Assembly: GCF_000434895.1 (NCBI RefSeq) | Contig: NZ_FR892756.1 | Location: 1,734-44,794, forward strand | Reading direction: 5' to 3' | DNA: 43,061 bases | Origin: Phascolarctobacterium succinatutens CAG:287 | GTDB lineage: Bacteria > Bacillota > Negativicutes > Acidaminococcales > Acidaminococcaceae | In this document: positions 31,175 through 39,555 of the stretch, piece by piece | Position numbering within the stretch: position 1 is the first letter of the stretch | Layout: every line of letters begins with the position of its first letter | Position numbers and translations under genes: made by a program | The notes under the pieces: generated by a model | What the model was told of the DNA's origin: nothing | What the model saw: only the letters and a program-made list of their open reading frames with translations | Database searches by the model: none

Positions 31175-31723
31175 GTGTCTAGAATTGGTAAAATGCCAAT
31201 TACTGTTCCCACTGGTGTAACAGTTACTATTGAAGATAATCACGTGACCGTTAAAGGTCCTAAAGGCGAATTAGCTCGCCAAATCAATAAAAACATGAAG
31301 CTGACCATGGACAATGGTGTAATCACCGTTGAACGTCCGGACGATGAAAAAGAAAACCGTTCTCTGCATGGTCTGTCCCGCACCCTGATCAACAACATGA
31401 TCATCGGTGTAACCCAAGGCTTCAGCAAGACTCTGGAAATTAATGGTGTTGGTTACCGTGCTGCTAAGCAAGGCCAAAACATTAACTTCACTCTGGGTTT
31501 CTCTCACCCGGTTGTAAAAGAGCCGCCTGCAGGTATTACTTTTGAAGTTCCCGCTCCGAACAAAATCGTTGTTAGCGGTGCTGATAAAGAAGTTGTAGGT
31601 GCAGTTGCTGCAGATATCCGTACTTTGCGTCCGCCTGAACCTTACAAAGGTAAAGGTATCCGTTATGAAGGCGAACATGTTCGTCGTAAGATTGGTAAAG
31701 CCGGCGCTAAAGGCAAGAAATAA
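31175..31723 (+). CDS. rplF: Large ribosomal subunit protein L6 (uL6)
   Basis: L6 (182 residues) lies near the factor-binding site of the 50S. SRIGKMPITVPTGVTVTIEDN at the start and the second-domain DIRTLRPPEPYKGKGIRYEGE are diagnostic. The start is GTG 31175 with AGGAGGTG upstream. Confidence 0.99.
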   Translation: MSRIGKMPITVPTGVTVTIEDNHVTVKGPKGELARQINKNMKLTMDNGVITVERPDDEKENRSLHGLSRTLINNMIIGVTQGFSKTLEINGVGYRAAKQGQNINFTLGFSHPVVKEPPAGITFEVPAPNKIVVSGADKEVVGAVAADIRTLRPPEPYKGKGIRYEGEHVRRKIGKAGAKGKK

Positions 31724-31748
31724 TTTCTAAAAGAAGGGAGTGAAACTC

Positions 31749-32111
31749 TTGCTTAACAGAGTTGATAAAAACGAGAAACGTCAAAAACGTCATCTCCGTT
31801 CTCGTAGATATATTATCGGTACTGCTGAAAAACCTCGTCTGAACGTATACCGTTCCCTGTCCAACATTTATGCACAGGTTATTAACGATGAGACCGGCGA
31901 AACTATCGCTGCTGCCAGCACCGTTGAAAAAGATCTGAAAGAAAACTACGGCGGCAACATTGAGGCTGCTAAAGCTGTAGGCAAAGCAATCGCTGAAAAA
32001 GCGCTGGCTAAGGGTGTAAAAGAAGTTGTATTCGATCGTGGTGGCTATCTGTACCACGGCCGTGTAGCTGCCCTGGCTGAAGCTGCTCGCGAAGCTGGCC
32101 TGGTATTCTAA
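31749..32111 (+). CDS. rplR: Large ribosomal subunit protein L18 (uL18)
   Basis: L18 (120 residues) binds 5S rRNA. KRHLRSRRYIIGTAEKPRLNVYRS and the C-terminal VVFDRGGYLYHGRVAALAEAAREAGLVF are diagnostic. A GTG at 31740 overlaps the AAGGGAG ribosome binding site, so I use TTG 31749 (eight bases after it), which gives MLNRVDKNEKRQKRH and the usual 120-residue length. Confidence 0.98.
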   Translation: MLNRVDKNEKRQKRHLRSRRYIIGTAEKPRLNVYRSLSNIYAQVINDETGETIAAASTVEKDLKENYGGNIEAAKAVGKAIAEKALAKGVKEVVFDRGGYLYHGRVAALAEAAREAGLVF

Positions 32112-32128
32112 GAGAAGGAGGAAATAAA

Positions 32129-32629
32129 GTGGCGAACTTCGAAAATAAAGAAAGCGAATTACAAGAAAAAGTCGTTTTCATCAACCGTGTTGCTAAGGTT
32201 GTTAAAGGCGGACGTCGTTTCTCCTTCGCTGCACTTGTTGTTGTAGGTGATGAAAATGGTCATGTAGGCATGGGCCTGGGTAAAGCTGCAGAGGTTCCTG
32301 AAGCTATTCGCAAAGGCGTTGAAGACGCTAAGAAAAACCTGGTTACTGTACCGCTGGTTGGTACTACCATTCCTCATGAAAACATCGGTGTATTCGGCGC
32401 AGGCCGCGTATTCCTGAAACCGGCTGCAGAAGGTACCGGCGTTATCGCTGGCGGCCCTGTACGTGCCGTACTGGAACTGGCTGGCGTTCGTGATATTCTT
32501 ACTAAATCTCAAGGCTCTTCCAACCCGAACAACATGGTTCGTGCAACCATTGAAGGTCTGAAATCCTTGAAGAGTGCTGAAGCTGTTGCAGCTCTGCGTG
32601 GTAAAACCGTAGAAGAATTGTTGGGCTAA
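32129..32629 (+). CDS. rpsE: Small ribosomal subunit protein S5 (uS5)
   Basis: S5 (166 residues) affects accuracy and mRNA unwinding at the entry tunnel. VVFINRVAKVVKGGRRFSFAALVVVGDENGHVGMGLGKA and GVRDILTKSQGSSNPNNMVRATI are diagnostic. The start is GTG with AAGGAGG upstream; rpmD follows after 13 bases. Confidence 0.99.
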   Translation: MANFENKESELQEKVVFINRVAKVVKGGRRFSFAALVVVGDENGHVGMGLGKAAEVPEAIRKGVEDAKKNLVTVPLVGTTIPHENIGVFGAGRVFLKPAAEGTGVIAGGPVRAVLELAGVRDILTKSQGSSNPNNMVRATIEGLKSLKSAEAVAALRGKTVEELLG

Positions 32630-32642
32630 GGAGGACTTTGTC

Positions 32643-32822
32643 ATGGCACAAATTAAAATCACCCTGACCCGCAGCCTGATCGGTTACCCCAAAGATCAGC
32701 GTGCAACCGTTAAAGCTCTGGGCTTAGGTAAAATCAATACTAGCGTTGTTAAAGAAGATACTCCGACTATTCGCGGCATGGTTCACAAGGTTGAACATCT
32801 CGTGAAGGTTGAAGAAGCGTAA
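32643..32822 (+). CDS. rpmD: Large ribosomal subunit protein L30 (uL30)
   Basis: This 59-residue gene encodes MAQIKITLTRSLIGYP followed by KDQRATVKALGLGKINTS, typical of short bacterial L30. It sits between rpsE and rplO as in other Firmicutes, with AAGGAGG seven to eight bases before the ATG. Confidence 0.97.
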   Translation: MAQIKITLTRSLIGYPKDQRATVKALGLGKINTSVVKEDTPTIRGMVHKVEHLVKVEEA

Positions 32823-32842
32823 GACAAGGAGGTGTACTGAAG

Positions 32843-33283
32843 ATGAATTTACATGAATTGTCTCCCGCTCCGGGATCTAAACGTGTAGCAGTTCGCGTAG
32901 GTCGCGGCCTGGGCAGTGGCTTAGGCAAGACTTCCGGCAAAGGCCAGAAAGGTCAGAAATCCCGTTCCGGCGGTGTTAAGCGCCCTGGATTTGAAGGTGG
33001 TCAAAGACCTCTGTACCTGCGTCTTCCGAAACGCGGTTTCTACAATAAATTTGCTAAAGATTATGTTGAAATCAACGTTTCCGTACTCAATCGTTTTGAG
33101 GACGGCACCGTTGTTGAACCTGTAATGCTTATTGAAGAAGGTGTTGTTAAGAACATTCGTGACGGCATCCGTATTCTTGGCAATGGCGAATTAACCAAAA
33201 AGCTTACTGTACAAGCTATGGGCTTCAGCAAATCCGCTGAAGAGAAAATCGTTGCAGCTGGCGGTAAGATTGAGGTGATCTAA
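32843..33283 (+). CDS. rplO: Large ribosomal subunit protein L15 (uL15)
   Basis: L15 (146 residues) is a late 50S assembly protein. LHELSPAPGSKRVAVRVGRGLGSGLGKTSGKGQKGQKSR near residues 3-41 and FEGGQRPLYLRLPKRGF are diagnostic. AAGGAGGTG precedes the ATG. The secY GTG starts one base after its stop. Confidence 0.99.
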   Translation: MNLHELSPAPGSKRVAVRVGRGLGSGLGKTSGKGQKGQKSRSGGVKRPGFEGGQRPLYLRLPKRGFYNKFAKDYVEINVSVLNRFEDGTVVEPVMLIEEGVVKNIRDGIRILGNGELTKKLTVQAMGFSKSAEEKIVAAGGKIEVI

Positions 33284-33284
33284 A

Positions 33285-34541
33285 GTGTTAGCAGCCCTTG
33301 CAAACATATTTAGAATAACAGAACTCAGGCAAAAAGTTTTATTTACTCTCGCCATGTTCATCGTATTCAGGGCTGGAACACATATACCTGTTCCTGGCGT
33401 AAACGCTTCTGTCATTGAACAGCTTTTCCGCAGCGGTAATCTCTTCGGACTGCTTGATATGTTCAGTGGCGGCGCCTTGAGCAAATTCTCCATTTTTGCT
33501 ATGAGTATTACCCCATATATCAATGCTTCAATTATTTTACAGTTATTGAAGGTAGTTGTACCGACCTTGGAACAATGGTCCAAGGAAGGTGAGGAAGGCT
33601 TCAAGAAAACGACAAAGCTTACACGTATGCTGACGGTGGCTTTGGCGTTTATCCAAGCCTGCGGTATGGCCTACGGCCTGAAGATGGCGATTAATAACCC
33701 CGGGATTTTCTCAATCCTGCTTATTGCTCTCACACTTACTGCAGGAACCGTTTTCCTTATGTGGATAGGCGAGCAGATTACAGCTCGCGGTGTCGGCAAT
33801 GGTATTTCCCTGATAATCTTTGCCGGTATCGTATCCAGACTGCCGGATGGACTTAAAGTAATTTTCCAATATCTGCAGGCTGGCACGGTAAGCTTATTGA
33901 ACGTTATTTTGTTCGCGGCTATAGCCCTGGCGATGGTAGTTTTCGTAATTATCATTTCTGAGGGTATTCGCAAAATCCCCGTTCAGTATGCTAAGCGTGT
34001 AGTAGGAAAAAAGGCTTATGGCGGTCATACAAGCTATATCCCTCTGAAGGTCAACCAGGCAGGCGTTATTCCGATCATCTTCGCTTCTTCGGTGTTGATG
34101 TTCCCTGTAACAATTGCTCAGTTCGTTGATGTTCCTTGGGTTAAAGCAATGGGTAAGCTCTTTCAGTGGGGCAGCCCGCTGCAGACCACATTATATGTTC
34201 TGATGATTTTGTTCTTCACTTACTTCTATACAGCAGTAAGCCTGAACATCGGAGATCTTTCCGATAATATCAAAAAGAACGGTGGCTTTATTCCCGGTTT
34301 AAGACCCGGTAATCCTACTACAGAATATCTTGACAAGGTAATGTCCAGAATAACTTTGGCCGGTGCGATTTTCCTCTCATTAATTGCGCTGATGCCTCAT
34401 GTTATCGGATGGGTAACCCGCATTGAAGGTGTGTACTTCGGCGGTACCGCTTTGTTGATTGTTGTTGGTGTTGCATTACAAACTATGAAGCAAATAGAGT
34501 CCATGGTGCTGATGCGTCATTATCATGGCTTTATGAAATAG
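33285..34541 (+). CDS. secY: Protein translocase channel subunit SecY
   Basis: SecY (418 residues) is the membrane channel for protein export and insertion, used with the SecA encoded at 5517. Ten membrane segments are visible; the start FRITELRQKVLFTLAMFIVFRAGTHIPVPG, the plug/TM2 region LLDMFSGGALSKFSIFAMSITPYINASIILQLL, and cytoplasmic loops RKIPVQYAKRVVGKKAYGGHTSYIPLK and FIPGLRPGNPT are diagnostic. It starts at GTG one base after rplO, with GAGGTG in the end of that gene. The adk gene follows after 12 bases. Confidence 0.98.
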   Translation: MLAALANIFRITELRQKVLFTLAMFIVFRAGTHIPVPGVNASVIEQLFRSGNLFGLLDMFSGGALSKFSIFAMSITPYINASIILQLLKVVVPTLEQWSKEGEEGFKKTTKLTRMLTVALAFIQACGMAYGLKMAINNPGIFSILLIALTLTAGTVFLMWIGEQITARGVGNGISLIIFAGIVSRLPDGLKVIFQYLQAGTVSLLNVILFAAIALAMVVFVIIISEGIRKIPVQYAKRVVGKKAYGGHTSYIPLKVNQAGVIPIIFASSVLMFPVTIAQFVDVPWVKAMGKLFQWGSPLQTTLYVLMILFFTYFYTAVSLNIGDLSDNIKKNGGFIPGLRPGNPTTEYLDKVMSRITLAGAIFLSLIALMPHVIGWVTRIEGVYFGGTALLIVVGVALQTMKQIESMVLMRHYHGFMK

Positions 34542-34553
34542 GAGGAGTTCAGA

Positions 34554-35204
34554 ATGTACATTCTTTTAATGGGACCTCCGGGTGCTGGTAAAGGCACTCA
34601 AGCAGAAAAACTCATTGATGAATTTAAAATCCCTCATATCTCCACAGGAGACATGTTCCGTGCAGCAGTAAGCGCAGGCACCGAACTTGGTAAAGAGGCA
34701 AAAAAATACATGGACGCTGGCGGACTTGTCCCCGACGTCGTAACCATCGGCATTGTTCGTGAAGGCTTGTCCAAACCCGAATGTGCAAATGGTTTCATCT
34801 TAGATGGCTTCCCGAGAACTGAGGAGCAAGCAGTTGCTCTCGACGGAATCCTCAAAGACCTGGGCATTAAATTGACCGGTGTTGTTAATATCTCTGTTCC
34901 TGACTCCGAGCTGGTTGCGCGTGTAGTTGGCCGCCGTATCTGCAAGGCTTGCGGTGCTACCTATCATGTAAGCTTTAACCCCAGCAAGGTAGAAAATGTT
35001 TGCGACAAATGCGGCGGTAACCTTTATCAACGTAACGACGATAAAGAAGAAACCGTTGTAAATCGTCTGCATGCATATCATGAACAAACAGAACCGTTAA
35101 TTGAGTACTACAAAAAACAAGGCCTGTACAAAGAAATCGATGGCTTGCAGCCTATCGATAAAGTGTATGCCGACGTTAAAGTTAGTCTCGGATGTAGCAA
35201 ATAA
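34554..35204 (+). CDS. adk: Adenylate kinase, zinc-LID type
   Basis: Adenylate kinase (216 residues) interconverts ATP plus AMP with two ADP. The P-loop GPPGAGKGTQAEKL is at residues 7-20, the DGFPRTEEQA motif near 84, and the LID domain (about 127-160) carries four cysteines (CKAC and CDKC), the zinc-binding form. GGAGG lies before the ATG. In most Firmicutes map follows adk; here infA follows directly after 12 bases. Confidence 0.98.
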   Translation: MYILLMGPPGAGKGTQAEKLIDEFKIPHISTGDMFRAAVSAGTELGKEAKKYMDAGGLVPDVVTIGIVREGLSKPECANGFILDGFPRTEEQAVALDGILKDLGIKLTGVVNISVPDSELVARVVGRRICKACGATYHVSFNPSKVENVCDKCGGNLYQRNDDKEETVVNRLHAYHEQTEPLIEYYKKQGLYKEIDGLQPIDKVYADVKVSLGCSK

Positions 35205-35216
35205 GGAGGTACAACA

Positions 35217-35435
35217 GTGTCCAAACAGGATGTTATTGAGGTTGAAGGTACAATCTTAGAAGCACTTCCCAATGCTATGTTCCAAGTTCAACTGGTTAAC
35301 GGCCATACAATTTTAGCACATATATCCGGTAAGATTCGTATGAACTTCATCAAGATTTTGCCTGGTGATAAGGTTACCGTGGAGCTTACTCCGTACGACC
35401 TCAATCGTGGAAGAATTACTTATCGGTATAAATAA
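35217..35435 (+). CDS. infA: Translation initiation factor IF-1
   Basis: IF-1 (72 residues) is an OB-fold protein that blocks the A site during initiation. KQDVIEVEGTILEALPNAMFQVQLVNGHTILAHISGKIRMNFIKILPGDKV is diagnostic and the length is exact for the family. The start is GTG 35217 with AAGGAGG upstream. It directly follows adk. Confidence 0.99.
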   Translation: MSKQDVIEVEGTILEALPNAMFQVQLVNGHTILAHISGKIRMNFIKILPGDKVTVELTPYDLNRGRITYRYK

Positions 35436-35463
35436 TCCAACAGGCAAAGAGGAGGTTTAAATT

Positions 35464-35577
35464 ATGAAAGTAAGACCGTCTGTTAAGCCAATATGTGAAA
35501 AATGCAAAGTCATTAAACGTAAAGGCCATGTAATGGTAATTTGCGAAAACCCGAAACATAAACAAAAACAAGGATAA
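35464..35577 (+). CDS. rpmJ: Large ribosomal subunit protein L36 (bL36), zinc type
   Basis: This 37-residue protein reads MKVRPSVKPICEKCKVIKRK and then continues with GHVMVICENPKHKQKQG. The CxxC, C and H ligands show the zinc form. GAGGAGG precedes the ATG. It sits between infA and rpsM as usual. Confidence 0.98.
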   Translation: MKVRPSVKPICEKCKVIKRKGHVMVICENPKHKQKQG

Positions 35578-35594
35578 GAAGGAGGTGCACATTA

Positions 35595-35963
35595 ATGGCA
35601 CGTATTTCTGGTGTCGATTTACCGAGAGATAAACGTATTGAGTATGCTCTGCCGTACATCTACGGCATCGGCCTGACTCTCTCTCGTGAAATTTTAGCTA
35701 AAACCGGTATTAACCCGGACACTCGCGTTCGCGACCTGACTGAAGAAGAAGTTGCTAAGATCCGTGAAACTCTGGATCAGGACTATAAAGTTGAAGGTGA
35801 CCTCCGCCGTGAGGAATCCCTGAACATTAAACGTCTGATTGAAATTGGCAGCTATCGTGGCAGAAGACATCGTATGGGTCTGCCTGTTCGTGGTCAAAAC
35901 ACTAAAAACAATGCCCGCACCCGTAAAGGTCCGAAACGTACTATTGCAGGCAAGAAGAAATAA
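35595..35963 (+). CDS. rpsM: Small ribosomal subunit protein S13 (uS13)
   Basis: S13 (122 residues) lies in the 30S head and contacts the P-site tRNA. RISGVDLPRDKRIEYALPYIYGIG at the start and RGRRHRMGLPVRGQNTKNNARTRKG near the end are diagnostic. AAGGAGGTG precedes the ATG. It is the first ribosomal gene of the classical alpha operon. Confidence 0.99.
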   Translation: MARISGVDLPRDKRIEYALPYIYGIGLTLSREILAKTGINPDTRVRDLTEEEVAKIRETLDQDYKVEGDLRREESLNIKRLIEIGSYRGRRHRMGLPVRGQNTKNNARTRKGPKRTIAGKKK

Positions 35964-35985
35964 TTAGCGAGGGAGGGATAAACCA

Positions 35986-36378
35986 GTGGCTGGCAAGAAA
36001 GTTGTTCGCAACAAGAAAAAAGTTAGCAAAAACGTAATCAACGGTGTAGCACATATCCGCTCCACCTTCAATAATACTATCGTTACCATCGCTGATACCG
36101 AAGGTAATGTTCTGAGCTGGGCCTCCGCAGGCGGCCTCGGTTTCCGTGGCAGCCGTAAGAGCACTCCGTTTGCTGCACAAATGGCTGCTGAAGAAGCAAC
36201 CAAAGCTGCTATGGAGCATGGCTTGAAACAAGTAGAAGTATATGTAAAAGGTCCTGGCGCTGGCCGTGAAGCAGCAATTCGTGCACTTCAGGCTGCAGGT
36301 CTGGAAGTTAACTCTATTAAAGACGTTACTCCAATCCCGCATAACGGCTGCCGTCCGCCGAAACGTAGAAGAGTATAA
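35986..36378 (+). CDS. rpsK: Small ribosomal subunit protein S11 (uS11)
   Basis: S11 (130 residues) lies on the 30S platform near the E site. GVAHIRSTFNNTIVTIADTEGNVLSWASAGGLGFRGSRKSTPFAAQ and the end THE-like TPIPHNGCRPPKRRRV are diagnostic. The start is GTG with GGGAGGG upstream. Confidence 0.99.
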   Translation: MAGKKVVRNKKKVSKNVINGVAHIRSTFNNTIVTIADTEGNVLSWASAGGLGFRGSRKSTPFAAQMAAEEATKAAMEHGLKQVEVYVKGPGAGREAAIRALQAAGLEVNSIKDVTPIPHNGCRPPKRRRV

Positions 36379-36394
36379 TTGGGGGTGTAAATAG

Positions 36395-36988
36395 ATGGCA
36401 ATTGATAGAACTCCTGTCCTGAAAAGATGCAGATCTTTGGGCTTAGCTCCCGCATTCATGGGCATTAGCAAGGAATCTAAACGCCAAGTTCGCCGCCAAA
36501 ACAGAAAAAAGAGCGAATATGGCATTCAGTTAACTGAAAAACAAAAAGCTAAATTTATCTATGGCGTACTGGAAAAACAATTCCGTGGCTACTATGATAA
36601 AGCTAAAAAGATGGAAGGCATCACCGGTGAAAACCTGCTGATCCTCCTCGAAAGAAGAATCGACAACGTAGTTTTCCGCCTCGGCTTGGCTAACACCCGC
36701 CGTCAGGCTCGCCAAATCGTAAGACATGGCCACATTGCTGTTAACGGCAAACGTCTGGACATTCCTTCCGCATTGGTAAGAGTTGGCGATGTTGTAACCG
36801 TTATGGAAAACAGCCGTGCTAAAGAATACTTCAAAGGCATGGACGAAACTCTGGCTACCAAAGCAGTTCCGGCTTGGCTGGTACTGGACGCTGCTAACCT
36901 TAGCGGCAAGGTAGACCGTTTCCCGACTCGTGAGGAAATTGATGTTCCTATTGAAGAGCACTTCATCGTAGAGTTGTACTCCAAATAA
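36395..36988 (+). CDS. rpsD: Small ribosomal subunit protein S4 (uS4)
   Basis: S4 (197 residues) starts 30S assembly and shapes accuracy. The S4 RNA-binding domain RRIDNVVFRLGLANTRRQARQIVRHGHI lies near residues 89-116. The N-terminus lacks the four-cysteine zinc motif that some Firmicute S4 proteins have. S4 represses the alpha operon in E. coli and its own gene in B. subtilis. A weaker GGGGGTG acts as ribosome binding site. Confidence 0.98.
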   Translation: MAIDRTPVLKRCRSLGLAPAFMGISKESKRQVRRQNRKKSEYGIQLTEKQKAKFIYGVLEKQFRGYYDKAKKMEGITGENLLILLERRIDNVVFRLGLANTRRQARQIVRHGHIAVNGKRLDIPSALVRVGDVVTVMENSRAKEYFKGMDETLATKAVPAWLVLDAANLSGKVDRFPTREEIDVPIEEHFIVELYSK

Positions 36989-37059
36989 TTAGTGAATATC
37001 TTGTGCCACCCACTTATGAGACGTATTGTGGTAATACGCGATAGAAGGAGGCTTTCCGA

Positions 37060-38025
37060 ATGATTGAAATTGAAAAACCTAAGATGGTTACATCTGATGT
37101 CAGCGAAGATGGTCGTTATGGCAAATTCGTTTGGGAGCCGCTCGAGAGAGGCTACGGCATTACACTGGGCAACAGCCTGCGTCGTGTGCTGCTGTCCTCC
37201 CTGCCGGGTGCTGCAGTAACCTACGTCAAGATTGACGGTGTTCTGCATGAGTTTGCTACTATTCCAGGTGTTCGCGAAGATGTTGCTGATATCATCCTGA
37301 ACATCAAGGCATTATGCCTTAAAATGGAAGGTGAAGGGGAAAAAATTCTGCGTATTGAATGTTCCGGTGAACAGGAAGTTACTGCGGCTAACATCATTGC
37401 TGATAGCGATGTTGAAATTTTGAACCCTGAACTGCACATTGCGACTTTGGATAAAGACGCAGTTTTCAATATGGAAATCCATATTGATAAAGGTCGTGGC
37501 TATGTACCCGCGGACAAAAATAAACAGCCTGATCAGCCTATCGGCGTAATTCCGGTAGACTCCATTTACTCTCCTATTACCAGAGTGAAATTTGCTGTTA
37601 ACGATACCCGCGTAGGTAATGTTACCAACTATGACAAGCTTACTTTGGAAGTTTGGACTGATGGCAGCATGAAGCCTGATGAAGCTGTTGACATGGCTTC
37701 CACCATCCTGATTGACTATCTCAAGCTCTTCCAGACCAGTGATGGCAAAGGTTCTGTAATCACTGTTACTGGCGGTTCTGAGCCTGAAGCTCCGGAGCCG
37801 AGCAAGCAAGAAGGTCAAAACACAATGTCTATCGACGATTTGGATTTGTCCGTTCGCAGCAATAACTGCCTGAGACGTGCAGGAATCAATACTGTCGAAG
37901 AATTAATCCAGAAAACCGAAGCTGATATGATTAAAGTCCGTAACTTAGGCAGCAAATCTCTTGAAGAGATTAAAAAGAAACTTGAGGATATGGGCTTGCA
38001 TTTTCGCAAAAACGATGAAGAATAA
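37060..38025 (+). CDS. rpoA: RNA polymerase alpha subunit
   Basis: The alpha subunit (321 residues) dimerises to assemble RNA polymerase. The N-terminal domain carries KFVWEPLERGYGITLGNSLRRVLLSSLPGAAV near residues 23-54. After a flexible Pro/Glu-rich linker near 240-255 comes the C-terminal domain (about 258-321) with LSVRSNNCLRRAGINTVEEL and NLGSKSLEEIKKKL, which bind UP elements and activators. AGAAGGAGG precedes the ATG. The 71 bases after rpsD hold a small hairpin, CGTATT/AATACG (37022-37038), of unknown use. Confidence 0.99.
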   Translation: MIEIEKPKMVTSDVSEDGRYGKFVWEPLERGYGITLGNSLRRVLLSSLPGAAVTYVKIDGVLHEFATIPGVREDVADIILNIKALCLKMEGEGEKILRIECSGEQEVTAANIIADSDVEILNPELHIATLDKDAVFNMEIHIDKGRGYVPADKNKQPDQPIGVIPVDSIYSPITRVKFAVNDTRVGNVTNYDKLTLEVWTDGSMKPDEAVDMASTILIDYLKLFQTSDGKGSVITVTGGSEPEAPEPSKQEGQNTMSIDDLDLSVRSNNCLRRAGINTVEELIQKTEADMIKVRNLGSKSLEEIKKKLEDMGLHFRKNDEE

Positions 38026-38044
38026 TTAAGGGGGTCAGAAGTAC

Positions 38045-38383
38045 ATGGCATACAGAAAACTGGGTCGTAACTCCAGCAACCGTAAGGCTCTGTTTCGCAG
38101 CATTTTAACTTCCTTCTTCAAATATGGTAAGATCGAAACCACCGTTACCAAAGCTAAAGAAGTTGCTAAGCATTCCGCTCAACTGATTACTTTGGCAAAA
38201 CGCAATGACCTGCATGCTCGTCGTCAGGTTATGGCAGTTCTGGTTGACGAAACCATTACCAAAAAACTGTTTGAAGAAATTGCTCCGAAATATGAAGGCA
38301 GACAAGGCGGCTTTACTCGCATTTACAGAGTAGGTCCTCGCCGTGGCGATGCAGCTGAAATGGCTATCATCGAACTTATCTAA
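38045..38383 (+). CDS. rplQ: Large ribosomal subunit protein L17 (bL17)
   Basis: L17 (112 residues) lies near the tunnel exit. YRKLGRNSSNRKALFRSILTSFFKYGKIETTVTKAKE is diagnostic. GGGGGTC serves as a weak ribosome binding site. It ends the ribosomal block; a strong terminator follows, and the ecfA/ecfT/truA genes common after rplQ are not here. Confidence 0.98.
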   Translation: MAYRKLGRNSSNRKALFRSILTSFFKYGKIETTVTKAKEVAKHSAQLITLAKRNDLHARRQVMAVLVDETITKKLFEEIAPKYEGRQGGFTRIYRVGPRRGDAAEMAIIELI

Positions 38384-38395
38384 TTTAGAGCTGGA

Positions 38396-38426
38396 AAAGC
38401 AGGAACTTAGGTTCCTGCTTTTTTTG
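38396..38426 (+). terminator. Intrinsic terminator of the ribosomal block
   Basis: AGCAGGAAC (38398-38406) pairs perfectly with GTTCCTGCT (38411-38419), loop TTAG, followed by seven T's. AAA/TTT extends the stem. Confidence 0.95.
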
Positions 38427-38452
38427 CGTTCTGAAAAAAGTCTGTGTATAAT
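38424..38452 (+). promoter_or_regulatory. Promoter of the FAH-family gene
   Basis: TTGCGT (38424-38429), 17-base spacer and perfect TATAAT (38447-38452). As at secA, the -35 box lies in the tail of the preceding terminator. Confidence 0.75.
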
Positions 38453-38462
38453 AGTGTTATGT

Positions 38463-38498
38463 AATATCCACTAATCAGCAAGTATGCTGAAGGATATT
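38463..38498 (+). promoter_or_regulatory. Stem-loop in the 5' leader of the FAH-family gene
   Basis: AATATCC (38463-38469) pairs with GGATATT (38492-38498), and TCAGC (38475-38479) pairs with GCTGA (38486-38490) inside it. It starts just after the likely transcription start, so it could be an operator or an mRNA 5' stabiliser. Confidence 0.45.
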
Positions 38499-38544
38499 TA
38501 TAGTATTAGTCAGATATAAACCATAACATTAGGAGGAAAAGGTA

Positions 38545-39453
38545 ATGCGCTTTTATACAGTGGATATTAAAGGAAAACAGGAAATACTCGTCGGCTTTCA
38601 GCAAGAGGCTGCGGTCTATAGATTGAGCTTATTGGCAAGACTGGTGCCTGAACTGGCAACTGATGATATGAATGAACTTATTTGCCGCTATACATCGGCA
38701 GTAAAGGAAAAGCTGGAGCGTTTGGCAGAAAATGAGGATGTGCTGCAGGGCGCTGCAGTAAACCTGGCAGAAGTGAGGCTTTTGGCACCTATTGTTCATC
38801 CGCGTCAGGATGTCGTCTGCCTTGGTATCAATTATGATGCACATGCTCAGGAAGCAGGCCGTTTTTCCAGTGAAGCCTTTGGTGGTGAGCGTCCCTATAC
38901 GATTTATTTTTCCAAGCGTGTGAACAGAGCTACAGCAAGTGGTGAAAGTGTTCCACGTTATGAAGGCTTAGTAGACAGCCTTGACTATGAAGCAGAGCTG
39001 GGAGTGATTTTAGCTAAAGATGCTAAAGGTGTAAGCAAAGAAAACGCCAGAGATTACATTTTTGGTTATACAATTATTAATGATATCAGTGCACGTAACC
39101 TGCAGACGCGTCACAAGCAATGGTATTTGGGAAAAAGCCTTGATGGTTTTACGCCAATGGGACCATGTATTGTTACTGCCGATGAGATTGGGGATGAGCA
39201 GGCACTTGATATTAGCTGTACCGTTAACGGAGAGCTGCGCCAGAGCAGTAATACCCGTTACATGATTCAGACTGTCTGTGGGGCCATTGCAGAGCTGTCA
39301 GAGGGTATGACGCTAGCTGCAGGAACAATTATTGCTACCGGTACTCCGGCAGGTGTCGGCATGGGTATGAAACCGCCGACATTCTTGCAGCATGGCGATA
39401 AAATCGTTTGCTCTATCGAAAAAATTGGCTCATTAGAGAATACGATTGATTAA
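38545..39453 (+). CDS. Fumarylacetoacetate hydrolase family protein
   Basis: This 302-residue enzyme has the FAH C-terminal fold (about residues 88-302) after a variable N-terminal part. Metal ligands are visible in SLDYEAELGVIL (near residues 147-158, E-x-E) and, later, in the YTIINDISARNLQ segment. SLDGFTPMGPCIV, NTRYMIQTVCGAIAELS and ATGTPAGVGMG follow in family order. Members hydrolyse, decarboxylate or isomerise 2-oxo acids (acylpyruvases, HHDD isomerases); the substrate is not determinable. TAGGAGG precedes the ATG. It stands alone, with no aromatic-degradation genes beside it. Confidence 0.9.
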   Translation: MRFYTVDIKGKQEILVGFQQEAAVYRLSLLARLVPELATDDMNELICRYTSAVKEKLERLAENEDVLQGAAVNLAEVRLLAPIVHPRQDVVCLGINYDAHAQEAGRFSSEAFGGERPYTIYFSKRVNRATASGESVPRYEGLVDSLDYEAELGVILAKDAKGVSKENARDYIFGYTIINDISARNLQTRHKQWYLGKSLDGFTPMGPCIVTADEIGDEQALDISCTVNGELRQSSNTRYMIQTVCGAIAELSEGMTLAAGTIIATGTPAGVGMGMKPPTFLQHGDKIVCSIEKIGSLENTID

Positions 39454-39487
39454 AAGCTGCAAACGCATATGTTTACAATAAAAATAC

Positions 39488-39516
39488 TTGTCTTTTTATG
39501 ACTGATGGCATAAAAT
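39488..39516 (+). promoter_or_regulatory. Promoter of the DUF1508 gene
   Basis: TTGTCT (39488-39493), 17-base spacer and TAAAAT (39511-39516) end 39 bases before the predicted start. This supports the downstream frame being a real transcription unit. Confidence 0.65.
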
Positions 39517-39555
39517 AAACTTAGAGACCAGAATAAATTTAAAGGAGGCTACAAA

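Noticed and set aside
36989..37059. Spacer before rpoA considered as an S4-binding leader
   Set aside because: Only a six-base-pair hairpin is visible, too little to claim a regulatory fold.
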